A stretch of 64,000 bases of DNA from Geomonas subterranea (GTDB taxonomy: Bacteria > Desulfobacterota > Desulfuromonadia > Geobacterales > Geobacteraceae): the NCBI RefSeq assembly GCF_019063845.1, contig NZ_CP077683.1, positions 3,588,501 to 3,652,500 on the forward strand, in the 5' to 3' direction. A program made the translations under genes and the position numbers. This document shows positions 30,101 through 41,261 of the stretch, piece by piece; position 1 is the stretch's first letter; each line of letters starts with the position of its first letter. Under the pieces are notes generated by a model. The model was given only the letters and a program-made list of their open reading frames with translations, was not told the DNA's origin and searched no databases.

Positions 30101-30687
30101 CTGATCATGAAGCGCATGTCGTCAAAGGTAAGCTCCTCGACCTTCTGCACCTCGTGGGAGGTCCTGAAACCGTCGAAGTAGTGCATGAAGGGGACGCGCG
30201 CCCTGAGGGTGGCCGCCTGGGAGATCAGCGCGAAGTCCATGACCTCCTGCACGTTGTTGGAGCAGATCATGCCCCAGCCGGTGGAACGGGCGGACATGAC
30301 GTCGGAGTGGTCGCCGAAGATGTTCAGCGCGGCGGCGGAGATGGCGCGGGCCGAGATGTGGAACACCGTCGAGGTGAGCTCGCCGGCGATCTTGAACATG
30401 TTCGGGATCATGAGCAACAGACCCTGGCTGGCGGTGAAGGTGGTGGTGAGGGCGCCGGCCTGGAGCGCGCCGTGCACGGCACCGGAGGCGCCCCCTTCGG
30501 ACTGCAGCTCGGAAACCGAGGGGACGGTGCCCCAGATGTTCTTCTCGCCCCGGGCGCTCTTCTCGTCCGAGATCTCCCCCATGACCGAGGAGGGGGTGAT
30601 CGGGTAGATGGCGATCACCTCGTTGGTGGCGTGCGCCACGTGCGCTGCCGCGGTGTTACCGTCGATTGTTACCATTCTGCGGGACAT
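27136..30687 (-). CDS. nifJ: Pyruvate:ferredoxin (flavodoxin) oxidoreductase, single chain
   Basis: 1183 residues, the usual size of single-chain PFOR. It oxidises pyruvate to acetyl-CoA and CO2 with reduction of ferredoxin, and can run in the biosynthetic direction in Geobacter. Domain order: pyruvate-binding region (HVAHATNEVIAIYPITPSS), CoA/gamma region near 420-620 (FGLGSDGTVGANKNSIK), a two-cluster ferredoxin segment (CIQCGICSFVCPHA and CTGCAACVANCP at about 690-750), the proximal cluster CAGCGETPY and the TPP motif GDGWAYDIGYGGLDH. A strong AGGAGGAAAT precedes ATG 30687. Confidence 0.97.
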   Translation of the reverse strand: MSRRMVTIDGNTAAAHVAHATNEVIAIYPITPSSVMGEISDEKSARGEKNIWGTVPSVSELQSEGGASGAVHGALQAGALTTTFTASQGLLLMIPNMFKIAGELTSTVFHISARAISAAALNIFGDHSDVMSARSTGWGMICSNNVQEVMDFALISQAATLRARVPFMHYFDGFRTSHEVQKVEELTFDDMRFMISDELVQAHRARALTPDRPVLRGTAQNPDVYFQGRETVNAYYPKALQIVQEEMDKFAGLTGRKYSVAEYVGAPDAERVIIVMGSAADTVQETLETLNAAGEKVGLVKVRLFRPFPVDAVAACLPASVKKIAVLDRTKEPGSLGEPLYLDVRTAIGEAMADGKTSFKSYPVIVGGRFGLGSKEFTPGMAKGVFDNLKADKPKNHFVVGIKEDVTNCSLDYDPGFVNPSAGTYSAMFFGLGSDGTVGANKNSIKIIGENTDNNVQAYFVYDSKKAGTVTVSHLRFGKGEIRSPYLIDQADFVACHNFSFLEKYDMLTRAKVGGTFLLCSLTDDKDQVWNSMPVEVQQQIIDKKLKFYVINAIALGEKLGLGARINVIMQTAFFKISNIMPLDAAIASIKDAIKKSYGKSGEKVVEMNNKAVDAALENIFEITVPATATSKIKKPAVVSAHAPKFVQEVTAQLIAGHGDDVPVSMLPADGTFPTATSQYEKRNIAVDIPVWDEQLCIQCGICSFVCPHATIRMKVYDADKLAGAPETFKSADARGNEFKGMKCTIQVAPEDCTGCAACVANCPAKSKEDPKHKAINMKFQAPLRASEAANYEFFLNLPETDPSLLKLDTLKGSQLVRPLFEYSGACAGCGETPYLKLMSQLFGDRALIANATGCTSIYGGNLPTTPWAKNADGRGPAWSNSLFEDNAEFGFGMRLAVDKFNQAALELIDTISLPADLVAEIKGADQKTQAGVEAQRGRVAKLKEILSASGDAAAKKLLSIADYLVKKSVWIVGGDGWAYDIGYGGLDHVIASGKNVNLLVLDTEVYSNTGGQASKSTPMGAVAQFAAGGKPQAKKDLAMIAMAYGNVYVAKVSLSNPAQVVKAFMEAEAYDGPSLILAYSHCIAHGIDMATAVETQKRAVASGHWPLVRYNPELAEQGKNPLVLDSKDPSISLEEYAYGENRYRVLKKNNPEAAATLMARSSELTARRFDLYKRMAEMDFEK

Positions 30688-30764
30688 TGATTTCCTCCTG
30701 TGTTTGAAAATCTAATTGAGCTTTACGGTAAAAGATCGTTCTAGTTCCCACATCCGGGAGGGGC

Positions 30765-31358
30765 TCAAAGCTCCGAACGCCCCTCCACCGCCCGCTGCAC
30801 GGTCGCCGCATCCACGTATTCCAGGTCGCTGCCGATGGGGATGCCGTGCGCCAGACGCGTCACCCTGATCCCGAGCGGCTTGATCATCCTGGTCAGGTAG
30901 AGCGCCGTCGCCTCCCCTTCCACCGTGAAGTTGGTGGCGATCAGCACCTCGCGCACCTCGCCCCCCTCCAGCCGCTGCATCAGCTCGGCGATCCTCAGGT
31001 CGCGCGGTGTAACGCCGTTTAACGGTGAAAGCGCTCCCTGCAGCACGTGGTAGCGGCCGCGGAAAGCGCGGCTTCTTTCCAGAGCCAGCAGGTCTTGCGG
31101 CTCCTCCACCACGCAGAGCGTGGCGCCGTCCCGCTCCCCCGAGCAGATCCAGCAGGGATCATCCTCGGTGATGGCAAAACAGCGGGAGCAAAAACCGACC
31201 TTCTCCTTCACCTGAAGGAGGCTCTCCGCTAACGCCTCGATATTGCCGGGATATTTAAGCAGATGAAAGGCGAGCCGCAAGGCACTTTTTTCACCGACGC
31301 CGGGGAGTTTTTTCAATTCCCCCACCAGCCTGGTCAGCGAGCCCGAAAAATGTAGCAT
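30765..31358 (-). CDS. recR: Recombination mediator RecR
   Basis: 197 residues (E. coli 201). RecR works with RecO and RecF to load RecA at gaps. The helix-hairpin-helix (ELKKLPGVGEKSALRLAF), C4 zinc finger (CSRCFAITEDDPCWIC), Toprim segment (CVVEEPQDLLALERS, GALSPLNGVTP) and C-terminal motif (THLAHGIP-like TRLAHGIPIGSDLEY) are all present. It lies downstream of dnaX and ybaB in the widely conserved dnaX-ybaB-recR order. Confidence 0.97.
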   Translation of the reverse strand: MLHFSGSLTRLVGELKKLPGVGEKSALRLAFHLLKYPGNIEALAESLLQVKEKVGFCSRCFAITEDDPCWICSGERDGATLCVVEEPQDLLALERSRAFRGRYHVLQGALSPLNGVTPRDLRIAELMQRLEGGEVREVLIATNFTVEGEATALYLTRMIKPLGIRVTRLAHGIPIGSDLEYVDAATVQRAVEGRSEL

Positions 31359-31501
31359 ATTCCCACCACGGATAAAACAAGTTTTTACTGGTTATTTTTA
31401 CGAAAAAAAATTTGATCGTAGAATTGGATAATTAAAGGGCGCACACCAACCGATATGCACCCTTTCCCTTCATCCTATTCCCGCAGCGGCGCCGCGAAGC
31501 T

Positions 31502-31816
31502 CTAGAAAAGGCCCGGAATGCTCAGCCCGCCGGTGATCTTGCTCATCTCCTCGCTCATCTCCTGGTGCACCTTCTTGAGCGCCTCGTTGATGGCGGTGAT
31601 GACCAGATCCTGCAGCATCTCCACGTCTTCCGGATCGACGGCCTCCTTCTTGATGACCAGCGAGAGCACCTGGTTCTTGCCGTTGACAACCGCCGTTACC
31701 GCACCGCCACCGGTGGTGACCTCGGCGGTTTTCTCCGCCGCCTGCTCCTGCAGCTTGCCCATCTTCTGCTGCATCATCTGGGCTTGTTTCATGATCTGCG
31801 CTAAACCTTTAGACAT
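31502..31816 (-). CDS. ybaB: YbaB/EbfC nucleoid-associated protein
   Basis: 104 residues, typical size. A small dimeric DNA-binding protein. Pattern: MSKGLAQIMKQAQMMQQKMGKLQEQ, TGGGAVTAVVNGKNQVLSLVI, DLVITAINEALKKVHQEM. ATG 31816 has GGAGGA four bases upstream; a longer frame to 31828 is unneeded. It lies 49 bases after dnaX and 143 before recR. Confidence 0.96.
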   Translation of the reverse strand: MSKGLAQIMKQAQMMQQKMGKLQEQAAEKTAEVTTGGGAVTAVVNGKNQVLSLVIKKEAVDPEDVEMLQDLVITAINEALKKVHQEMSEEMSKITGGLSIPGLF

Positions 31817-31865
31817 CGTATCCTCCAATTTTTCTCTTATTGTCGCAGCGTACCGCGGAACGTTG

Positions 31866-33616
31866 TTATGATTTGACCGCTTCTTTTTGCGAAAGCTCCT
31901 GCACTTCGGCGATCTCGCCGTCGAACATCTCGACCGCCGCGGCCACCAGCGGATGTTCCTCCGCCTCGCGCCTCAGGACGGCCTTGCGCTCGGCATCTTC
32001 AAGGCTTTTTTTTTCCGACAGGGTCGGGGCTGCGTCGGTCGGCGGCGCGTTCAGCGCAACCACCTTGACCTGCGTCGGCACCCCGAAATGCGCCTGCGCC
32101 AGGCTCTTCAGCTCGTTGATCTGCTCAGGGTCCTGCAGGCGGGTCAGCTGGAAAGAGCCCTGCAGGCACCCGATTTCCAGTATCCCCTGCGCCACCTTGA
32201 CCGGGTACACCTCTTCCAGCGCGCCCCCAAGCATCGGCTTCTTCCCTTTCACAGCCTGCACGAAGCCTCCCCAGAGGTCGGCGGCGGTGCCGGAAGCGAA
32301 GGAAGCGGCCGGGACGGCCTGGGGCGCCGCTGCGGGACGGGACGCCGGTGCCGCGGCATGATGCGGTGCGGGCGCCGGGTCGCGCGCGGGATGGGACGCG
32401 GCGGCAACGGGAGCAGCGGCGGGGCGCGCGGGGGGGGCGGGATGGGCCGGATGCGCCGGGCGCGCTGCCGGGGAGCCCCCTTTTCCAGGGCGTCCAGCCG
32501 GGTCAGCAGCTCCTGCACCGGGATGGCGGGGGCCATCGTCGCCATCTTCATCAGAGCCATTTCCAGGATCAGGCGCGGAAAGCCCGCATGCGCCATCTCG
32601 GCCTCGGCCTTGAGCAGGATGGCGAGGTGGCGCTGCAGTTCCTGCTGGCCGGCGCCGGCCCCCAGCCCCCTCAACTCACCCAGCTCGGCGTCGGAGAGTT
32701 CCAGGAGGTCCCCCGGCTCCCCCACCGCCTTCAGGATGGCGATGCTGCGGAACCGGTCGATAAGCTCCTGGCAGAACTGGCGCATGCTGTAGCCGAAGGA
32801 ATCGACCTGGGCCACGATTTCCAACGCCCCTTTGACGTCCGCCTGCAGCACGCTGCGGCAGCCGTCCATGATCAGGCGACGGTCCACCACGCCCAAAAGC
32901 GCGGCCACGTCGGCATCCGATACGCTGTTGCCGCAGAAGGCGAGCACCTGGTCCAGCGTGGAGAGGGAGTCGCGCATGCTGCCGTCCCCCTTGCGGGCGA
33001 CGACCGAGAGCGCCTCGTCGGAGACCTGCACCCCCTCCTGGTCCACGATGAAGCGAAGCCTCGAGACGATGCGCGGCAGCGCGATCCGCTTGAAGTCGAA
33101 GCGCTGGCAGCGCGACAGGATGGTTATGGGGACCTTGTGCGGCTCGGTGGTGGCGAAGATGAATTTGACGTGCGGCGGCGGCTCTTCCAGCGTCTTCAAA
33201 AGGGCGTTGAAGGCGTTGGTGGTGAGCATGTGCACTTCGTCGATGATGAAGATCTTGTAGCGCGAGCGCGACGGGAGGTACTTGATGTTGTCGCGGAGTT
33301 CCCGGATGTCGTCGACCCCGGTGTTGGAGGCGCCGTCGATCTCGAAGACGTCCACCGAGTTGACGTCGGTGATCTCCATGCAGGTGGAGCAGGTGTTGCA
33401 CGGCTCCACGGTCAGGCCGCACTCGCAGTTCAGCGCCTTGGCGAGGATGCGCGCCGAACTGGTCTTGCCCACGCCGCGGGCGCCGGTGAAGAGAAAGGCA
33501 TGCGCGACCCTGCCGCCGTCGATGGCGTTTTTCAAGGTCTGACTGACATGCTCCTGGCCGACCAGGTCGCTGAAGGTCTGGGGGCGCCATTTTCTAGCAA
33601 GGACAAGATAGGACAA
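31866..33616 (-). CDS. dnaX: DNA polymerase III gamma/tau subunit, requires -1 frameshift for full length
   Basis: Clamp-loader ATPase. TTG start at 33616 after AGAGG. The 0 frame encodes the AAA+ part, with Walker A FTGARGVGKTSSARIL, the zinc site (CECG...CNTCSTCM), DEVHML and SRC sensor, up to Lys379, then a Pro/Arg-rich tail ending at 32249 (455 residues). The tau C-terminal part (ADLWGGFVQAVKGKKPMLGG to QELSQKEAVKS) is in the -1 frame, open to the stop at 31866. The switch point is A AAG GGG at 32477-32483, a canonical slippery heptamer; the -1 frame is stop-free from there. Full-length product about 583 residues. An assembly indel in the A4G5 run is the alternative. Confidence 0.9.
32477..32483 (-). 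promoter_or_regulatory. Slippery heptamer A AAG GGG in dnaX
   Basis: On the minus strand the codons GAA AAG GGG GCT place A AAG GGG in the X XXY YYZ register. GC-rich sequence directly after (plus strand about 32445-32475) could fold as a stimulatory stem. It lies where the AAA+ core ends and the tau linker begins. Confidence 0.65.
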
Positions 33617-33692
33617 GGCGGCGTACCTCTATGGCTTCACGTGGTTCATGGTTCGTGCGGGGTGTGGGGCGGGCGGGGGGTTGCGGAAAGAG

Positions 33693-33798
33693 CTGATAGC
33701 TGGGCTACCCCGCGGCACACGGGGGCGGTTACTGCCGCTGCTTCCTTCCGGACCTGACGGGGTTCATAACCTTCCGTTGCGCGGGACCCAGCTATCAG
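33693..33798 (-). ncRNA. ffs: Signal recognition particle RNA (4.5S type)
   Basis: Small bacterial SRP RNA, about 106 nt, partner of Ffh in co-translational targeting. Read on the minus strand, the apical loop signature GTCAGGTCCGGAAGGAAGCA is intact. The ends pair: CTGATAGCTGGG (minus 5' end, 33787-33798) with CCCAGCTATCAG (33693-33704). It sits between tRNA-Ser and dnaX in the same direction, a gene order seen in other bacteria. Confidence 0.95.
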
Positions 33799-33825
33799 GT
33801 CTATCCGCAAAGGGTAATGTAAGTA

Positions 33826-33916
33826 TGGCGGAGAGAGAGGGATTCGAACCCTCGGTACGCTATTAACGTACACACGCTTTCCAGGCGTGCTCCTTCAACC
33901 ACTCGGACATCTCTCC
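33826..33916 (-). tRNA. tRNA-Ser (anticodon GGA)
   Basis: Class II tRNA of 91 nt with encoded CCA (33826-33828). Acceptor arm GGAGAGA/TCTCTCC, long variable arm (GTACGTTAATAGCGTAC) as expected for Ser, T-loop GGTTCGAATCC and anticodon GGA at 33880-33882 within CTGGAAA. Confidence 0.97.
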
Positions 33917-33931
33917 ACAACAAGGAGGAGA

Positions 33932-33960
33932 TATATAATACACGCCGCATTAATTGTAAA
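33932..33960 (-). promoter_or_regulatory. Promoter for tRNA-Ser
   Basis: Minus strand TTTACA (33955-33960), 17-base spacer, TATATA (33932-33937), with a start predicted near 33925, nine bases before the mature 5' end at 33916. Likely also drives ffs. Confidence 0.7.
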
Positions 33961-34039
33961 GCGAATTCTTCAGGGGAACGTAAAACACCGGGTGGCCCAG
34001 CAGCAACGATGGGCCGGACCCGGCACCAGTGCGCTGCGG

Positions 34040-34378
34040 TCAGCCGGCCAGTTCGTCGGGGCGGCGTCCCTTCTTGCGCATGAGGATGGCCTGGAGGAGG
34101 GACTGCTTCTCTTTTTGCAACAGCTGCTTCGCGATGATGGAACGCACCGAGAGGAGCTCCTTCCTGAGCGCCTCGGCGTTTCTCACCAGGTGCCTGGCCC
34201 TGGGGTCGCTCCGGACGTAGGGGGAGAGCAGGTGCACGGCCTCGGAGATCTTGCGGCTGACCAGCACGCGCTCACGGTAGTCTTCCAGACGGCCCGATTT
34301 GAGGCGTTCCTCTAGTGCAGCAAACTCCGCGCTGAAGTAATTTATCACGTCGGAGTGGAGGATATCTTCTTGTTTCAT
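34040..34378 (-). CDS. Small helical protein of unknown function
   Basis: 112 residues, highly charged and helical (EFAALEERLKSGRLEDYRER, KELLSVRSIIAKQLLQKEKQ), ending in a basic tail (MRKKGRRPDELAG). No signal or membrane segment. It precedes tRNA-Ser in the same direction and is divergent from mfd. No family recognised. The basic helices would suit RNA or ribosome contact, but that is speculation. Confidence 0.65.
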   Translation of the reverse strand: MKQEDILHSDVINYFSAEFAALEERLKSGRLEDYRERVLVSRKISEAVHLLSPYVRSDPRARHLVRNAEALRKELLSVRSIIAKQLLQKEKQSLLQAILMRKKGRRPDELAG

Positions 34379-34586
34379 AGGCTCACCCTTGATTAAACCG
34401 CTCTCACCTTTTACTCCTCAGGCTTCAAGAGGCTCTTCGGCGGCTCCGGTTATTTACTTTACTTTTATTTGGGGGGAGCGGAAAAAGTTTGGCCGCAAGC
34501 GTCTGGATAATCGGCCCCGTTTTTGCTATGCTCAACCGGTGCTTGAGAGCTCCACCCACCAAAGCGAAAGGCCCCGCCACGACACG

Positions 34587-38060
<3,474 letters not shown>

Positions 38061-38114
38061 TATGCTAGCGTTCACCGGATTGAAATAAAATTAGCAAGTT
38101 CAAAGGAGCCAACC

Positions 38115-39071
38115 GTGCATTTCAGCAAAACTGCCGCAGTACTTTTACTCGCACTGAGCGTGGCCATGACCGGCTGCAAGAAGCAGCAGGCGGGCACCGA
38201 GGCGAAGCAGGAAGGCCCGGGCAAAGGGATCGTCCTCGCCGAGGTGAACGGCGCCAACATCACCGACAACGATTTCTACAAGGAGCAGGCCGCTCTTCCT
38301 CCCCAGCTCAAGCCGATGACCGAGACCCCGGAGGGGAAGAAGGAGATGATCGACACCATGGTGGTGCGCGAGCTGATCATGCAGCAGGCGGCCAAGGACG
38401 GCATCGACAAGAGCCCCGAGGTGGCCGCTAAGCTCGAGGACCTGAAGAAGCGCGTCATCGTCGAGGCGTTCCTCAAGAAGAAGATTGAGGAGTCCGGCAA
38501 GGTGTCCGACGCCGAGATGCAGGAGTACTACAACAAGAACAAGGACAAGTTCAAATCCGACGCCCAGATCAGGGCGAGCCACATCCTGGTGAAGTCCGAG
38601 GCGGAGGCCAAGGATGTCGAGAAGCAGCTTAAGGGCGGCGCGAGCTTCGAGGAGCTCGCCAAGAAGCACTCCATCGACGGTGCAGCTCCCAAGGGGGGCG
38701 ACCTCGGCTGGTTCGGCAAGAACTCCATGATCCCCGAATTCGAGAAGGTGGCCTTCGGCCTCAAGGAGGGTGAGACCTCCGGGATCGTGAAGACCCAGTT
38801 CGGTTACCACATCATCAAGAAGACCGGCGCCCGTCCGGCCGGCCCGCGGAGCCTGGACGAGGTGAAGGACGAGATCAAGGCGGCCCTGCAGCCCGCCAAG
38901 CAGCAGGAGGTCTTCAAGAAGCTGAAGGAAGACCTGAAAAAGCAGGCGAAGGTTTCCGTGAAAGAAGATGCGCTGAAAGAGCTCGGCGGCGAAGGGGCCA
39001 AGGAGGGCGCAGCTCACCCCGCCAAGCCGGGCGAGGCAGCGCAGCCGGCTCAGCCCGCCAAGGGCAAGTAG
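38115..39071 (+). CDS. Parvulin-type peptidyl-prolyl isomerase lipoprotein (PpiC/PrsA-like)
   Basis: 318 residues. Lipobox VAMTGC (mature Cys about 20), an N-terminal helical chaperone part with SurA-N-like features, and a parvulin domain at about 150-245 (IRASHILVKSEAEAK, FEELAKKHSIDGAAPKGGDLGWFG, PEFEKVAF, FGYHIIKKTG). It would fold exported proteins in the envelope. GTG start at 38115 with AAAGGAG nine bases upstream. The C-terminal tail is Ala/Pro-rich. Adjacent to a second parvulin gene. Confidence 0.9.
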   Translation: MHFSKTAAVLLLALSVAMTGCKKQQAGTEAKQEGPGKGIVLAEVNGANITDNDFYKEQAALPPQLKPMTETPEGKKEMIDTMVVRELIMQQAAKDGIDKSPEVAAKLEDLKKRVIVEAFLKKKIEESGKVSDAEMQEYYNKNKDKFKSDAQIRASHILVKSEAEAKDVEKQLKGGASFEELAKKHSIDGAAPKGGDLGWFGKNSMIPEFEKVAFGLKEGETSGIVKTQFGYHIIKKTGARPAGPRSLDEVKDEIKAALQPAKQQEVFKKLKEDLKKQAKVSVKEDALKELGGEGAKEGAAHPAKPGEAAQPAQPAKGK

Positions 39072-39102
39072 CCGAAACCGTTAGGCAACAACCGAAGAAC
39101 CG

Positions 39103-39130
39103 ACGGCCGGGCGCGAGCCCGGCCGTTTTT
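39103..39130 (+). terminator. Terminator between the two parvulin genes
   Basis: Ten-base stem ACGGCCGGGC (39103-39112) / GCCCGGCCGT (39117-39126), loop GCGA, five T. It should limit read-through into the SurA-like gene. Confidence 0.88.
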
Positions 39131-39167
39131 GCACAAACGCCGCGCCACGCGGCCACAGAGAGAACCC

Positions 39168-40130
39168 ATGGCTAAGATCATCATCGCCTGCTGCATGCTG
39201 GCCCTTTTCGCAATCGCCCCGGCTTTCGCCGGCACCAAACAGATCAGCGGCATCTCCGCCATCGTCAACGACGAAGTGATCACCAACACCGACGTCGACA
39301 AGGAATACGCCCAGGTGCAGAAGGAAGCCGAAAAGCTTCCCCCCTCCGACAAAATCGACCTGCGTAACCTGGCCATCAACCGCCTGATCGACCGGAAACT
39401 GGTCGAACAGAAGATCCGCGAGCTTGACATCAAGGTGAGCGACGAGGACGTGCGCCTGGCCATCGAGGACGTCAAGAAGCAGAACAACCTGACCCAGCAG
39501 GCCCTTGAGCAGGCGCTCGCCAGCCAGGGGCTCAGCTTCCCGCAGTACAAGGTGCAGCTCAAGGAGCAGCTGGAGCGGATGCGGCTCATGAGCCAGGAGG
39601 TCCGCTCCAAGATCCAGGTGGGTGAGCGCGAGACGCGCGAGTACTACGAAACCCACCGCGCCGACTACGGCGGCAGCAGCGAGACCTTCCATGCCCGCCA
39701 CATCTTCTTCAAGCTCGATCCGAAGGGGAGCGCCGGCGACACCGCCAAGGTGGAGAAACTCGCCAACGAGGTGCTGGTGAAGGCACGGGGGGGGGAGGAT
39801 TTCGTCGAACTGGCCAAGAAGTACTCGCAGGATCCCGCGGCCGCCAAGAACGGGGGGGATCTCGGGACCTTCAAGAGAAGCGACATGCTGGCCGAAATCG
39901 GCAACACCGTCGCCGCGATGAAGCCGGGCGAGGTGAGCTCACTGGTAGCAAGCCCTGCCGGACTGCACATCATCAAGCTGGAAGAGAAGAGTCAGGAGAA
40001 GGGGCGCGCCTTCGAAGAGGTAAAGGACTCCATCGAAGAGCAGCTCTACAAGAAGAAGTCGGACGAGCGCTTCAACCAGTGGGTCAAGGACCTGCGCAGC
40101 TCCGCCAGCATCGACATCAAGCACCCCTGA
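39168..40130 (+). CDS. SurA-like periplasmic chaperone/PPIase
   Basis: 320 residues with a signal peptide (CCMLALFAIAPAFAG), a SurA N-terminal chaperone domain (ISGISAIVNDEVITNTDVDKEY, DLRNLAINRLIDRKLVEQKI, LTQQALEQALASQGLSFPQY) and one parvulin domain (about 165-270: FHARHIFFKLDP, FVELAKKYSQDPAAAKNGGDLGTF, AGLHIIKLEEK). E. coli SurA has two parvulin domains; the single one is normal for this subfamily. Role: outer-membrane protein folding. ATG 39168 gives a proper signal sequence; the earlier frame start is upstream of the terminator. Confidence 0.9.
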   Translation: MAKIIIACCMLALFAIAPAFAGTKQISGISAIVNDEVITNTDVDKEYAQVQKEAEKLPPSDKIDLRNLAINRLIDRKLVEQKIRELDIKVSDEDVRLAIEDVKKQNNLTQQALEQALASQGLSFPQYKVQLKEQLERMRLMSQEVRSKIQVGERETREYYETHRADYGGSSETFHARHIFFKLDPKGSAGDTAKVEKLANEVLVKARGGEDFVELAKKYSQDPAAAKNGGDLGTFKRSDMLAEIGNTVAAMKPGEVSSLVASPAGLHIIKLEEKSQEKGRAFEEVKDSIEEQLYKKKSDERFNQWVKDLRSSASIDIKHP

Positions 40131-40147
40131 CACCGTTTCCCGAAAGC

Positions 40148-40188
40148 AAAAATCCCCCTCACCGGCACCCGGCGAGGGGGATTTTTTT
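40148..40188. terminator. Bidirectional terminator between SurA-like and CbpA-like genes
   Basis: AAAAATCCCCCTC pairs with GAGGGGGATTTTT across 40148-40188, with A and T tails on both ends, between convergent genes. Confidence 0.92.
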
Positions 40189-40217
40189 ATGGTGGGATGT
40201 CGTGCGGGTTGCTTAAG

Positions 40218-41111
40218 CTAGAGCTCTTCGGCTGCCAGTTGTTCGACCAGTTCACGCTGGCGCGCCGACAGTTTTTCGGGCACGCGCACCGCGATCCTCA
40301 CGTACATGTCGCCGCGCGCCTGCGACCCGAGCACCGGGAACCCCAGCCCCTTGAGGCGCACCTTGGTGCCGGACTGGATGCCTGCCGGAATCTTGATCCT
40401 CTTGGCCCCCTCCATGGTCGGCACCTCGACCTGCCCCCCCAGCACCGCCCGCGAGAAGCGCACCTCGTGGCTCAGCACGATGTCCGCGCCTTCACGCTGG
40501 AACAGCGGATCGGTTCCCACCGTCACCGAGAGGTAGAGATCCCCGGCGGGTCCCCCCATGCGCCCCGGTGCGCCGCGCCCCGCCACCCTGAGCCTCGCCC
40601 CCGTCTCGATCCCGGCGGGGATCTTCACCGACAGCTCTTCGCGCGTGCCGTCGCGCATGAAGGCCACCCGTTTCTCGGCGCCGTCGTAGGCGTCGCGGAA
40701 GGTGACCTGGATCTCCATCGAGAAGTCCTCCCCCTTGGCGGCCATGGAGCGACCGCGACCGCCGCGCTGACGCCGCACGGCGTCGCCGAAGATGCGGGAG
40801 AAGATGTCGTCGGTGCCAAAGCCCTGGTCGCGGAACATGTCGTCCACGTTGAAGCCCCGGAAGATATCCTCCTGGGAGAAACGCTGATGGAAGTTTGTGG
40901 AGCCAAACTGGTCGAACTGCTCTTTCTTCTTGGGATCGGAGAGTACCGCGTAGGCCTCGTTGATCTCCTTGAAGCGCTCCTCGGCCTGCTTGTCACCCGG
41001 ATTCTTGTCCGGGTGATACTTGACCGCGAGTTTGCGGTAGGCCCGCTTGATCTCTTCAGCCGAGGCGCCCTTCTTGAGACCGAGCACCTCGTAATAATCG
41101 TTCTGTGCCAT
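40218..41111 (-). CDS. CbpA/DnaJ-class co-chaperone without zinc finger
   Basis: 297 residues (E. coli CbpA 306). J domain at about 5-70 ([31 protein letters not shown] with HPD), a Gly/Phe-rich linker ([19 protein letters not shown]) and the C-terminal peptide-binding repeats ([50 protein letters not shown]). No CxxCxGxG zinc region. It stimulates DnaK; CbpA also binds curved DNA. ATG 41111 is preferred to a longer frame to 41183 because the promoter -10 and -35 lie inside that extension. Confidence 0.92.
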   Translation of the reverse strand: MAQNDYYEVLGLKKGASAEEIKRAYRKLAVKYHPDKNPGDKQAEERFKEINEAYAVLSDPKKKEQFDQFGSTNFHQRFSQEDIFRGFNVDDMFRDQGFGTDDIFSRIFGDAVRRQRGGRGRSMAAKGEDFSMEIQVTFRDAYDGAEKRVAFMRDGTREELSVKIPAGIETGARLRVAGRGAPGRMGGPAGDLYLSVTVGTDPLFQREGADIVLSHEVRFSRAVLGGQVEVPTMEGAKRIKIPAGIQSGTKVRLKGLGFPVLGSQARGDMYVRIAVRVPEKLSARQRELVEQLAAEEL

Positions 41112-41151
41112 GCTTAATTCCCTTTCATATTCCTTCTTTTGAGCTTCACAG

Positions 41152-41180
41152 AATGTAATAGCTGACCGAGCCATTGTCAA
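41152..41180 (-). promoter_or_regulatory. Consensus promoter for the CbpA-like gene
   Basis: Minus strand TTGACA (41175-41180), 17 bases, TACATT (41152-41157). Predicted start near 41145, leader about 34 bases. Confidence 0.75.
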
Positions 41181-41193
41181 CATGTTGTAAACC

Positions 41194-41222
41194 TTGACAA
41201 CCCGCCGTAGCCGCGCTTATAT
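41194..41222 (+). promoter_or_regulatory. Consensus promoter for the FAD oxidoreductase gene
   Basis: TTGACA (41194-41199), 17 bases, TTATAT (41217-41222). Its -35 faces the opposing -35 at 41175-41180, so the two form an inverted repeat TTGTCAA/TTGACAA 13 bases apart. Confidence 0.72.
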
Positions 41223-41261
41223 AGGCTGGAATTAACGACCCTTAAAAACAGGAGCTGCCAG

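Noticed and set aside
27052-30690. 1212-codon open frame on the plus strand
   Set aside because: It is antisense to nifJ over its whole length, with Val/Gly/Leu/Asp-biased composition typical of the complement of GC-rich coding sequence, and has no ribosome site or domain.
41174-41200. Inverted repeat as a possible CIRCE heat-shock operator ahead of the DnaJ-like gene
   Set aside because: The arms TTGTCAA/TTGACAA do not match the CIRCE consensus (TTAGCACTC-N9-GAGTGCTAA) and are explained by two facing -35 boxes.
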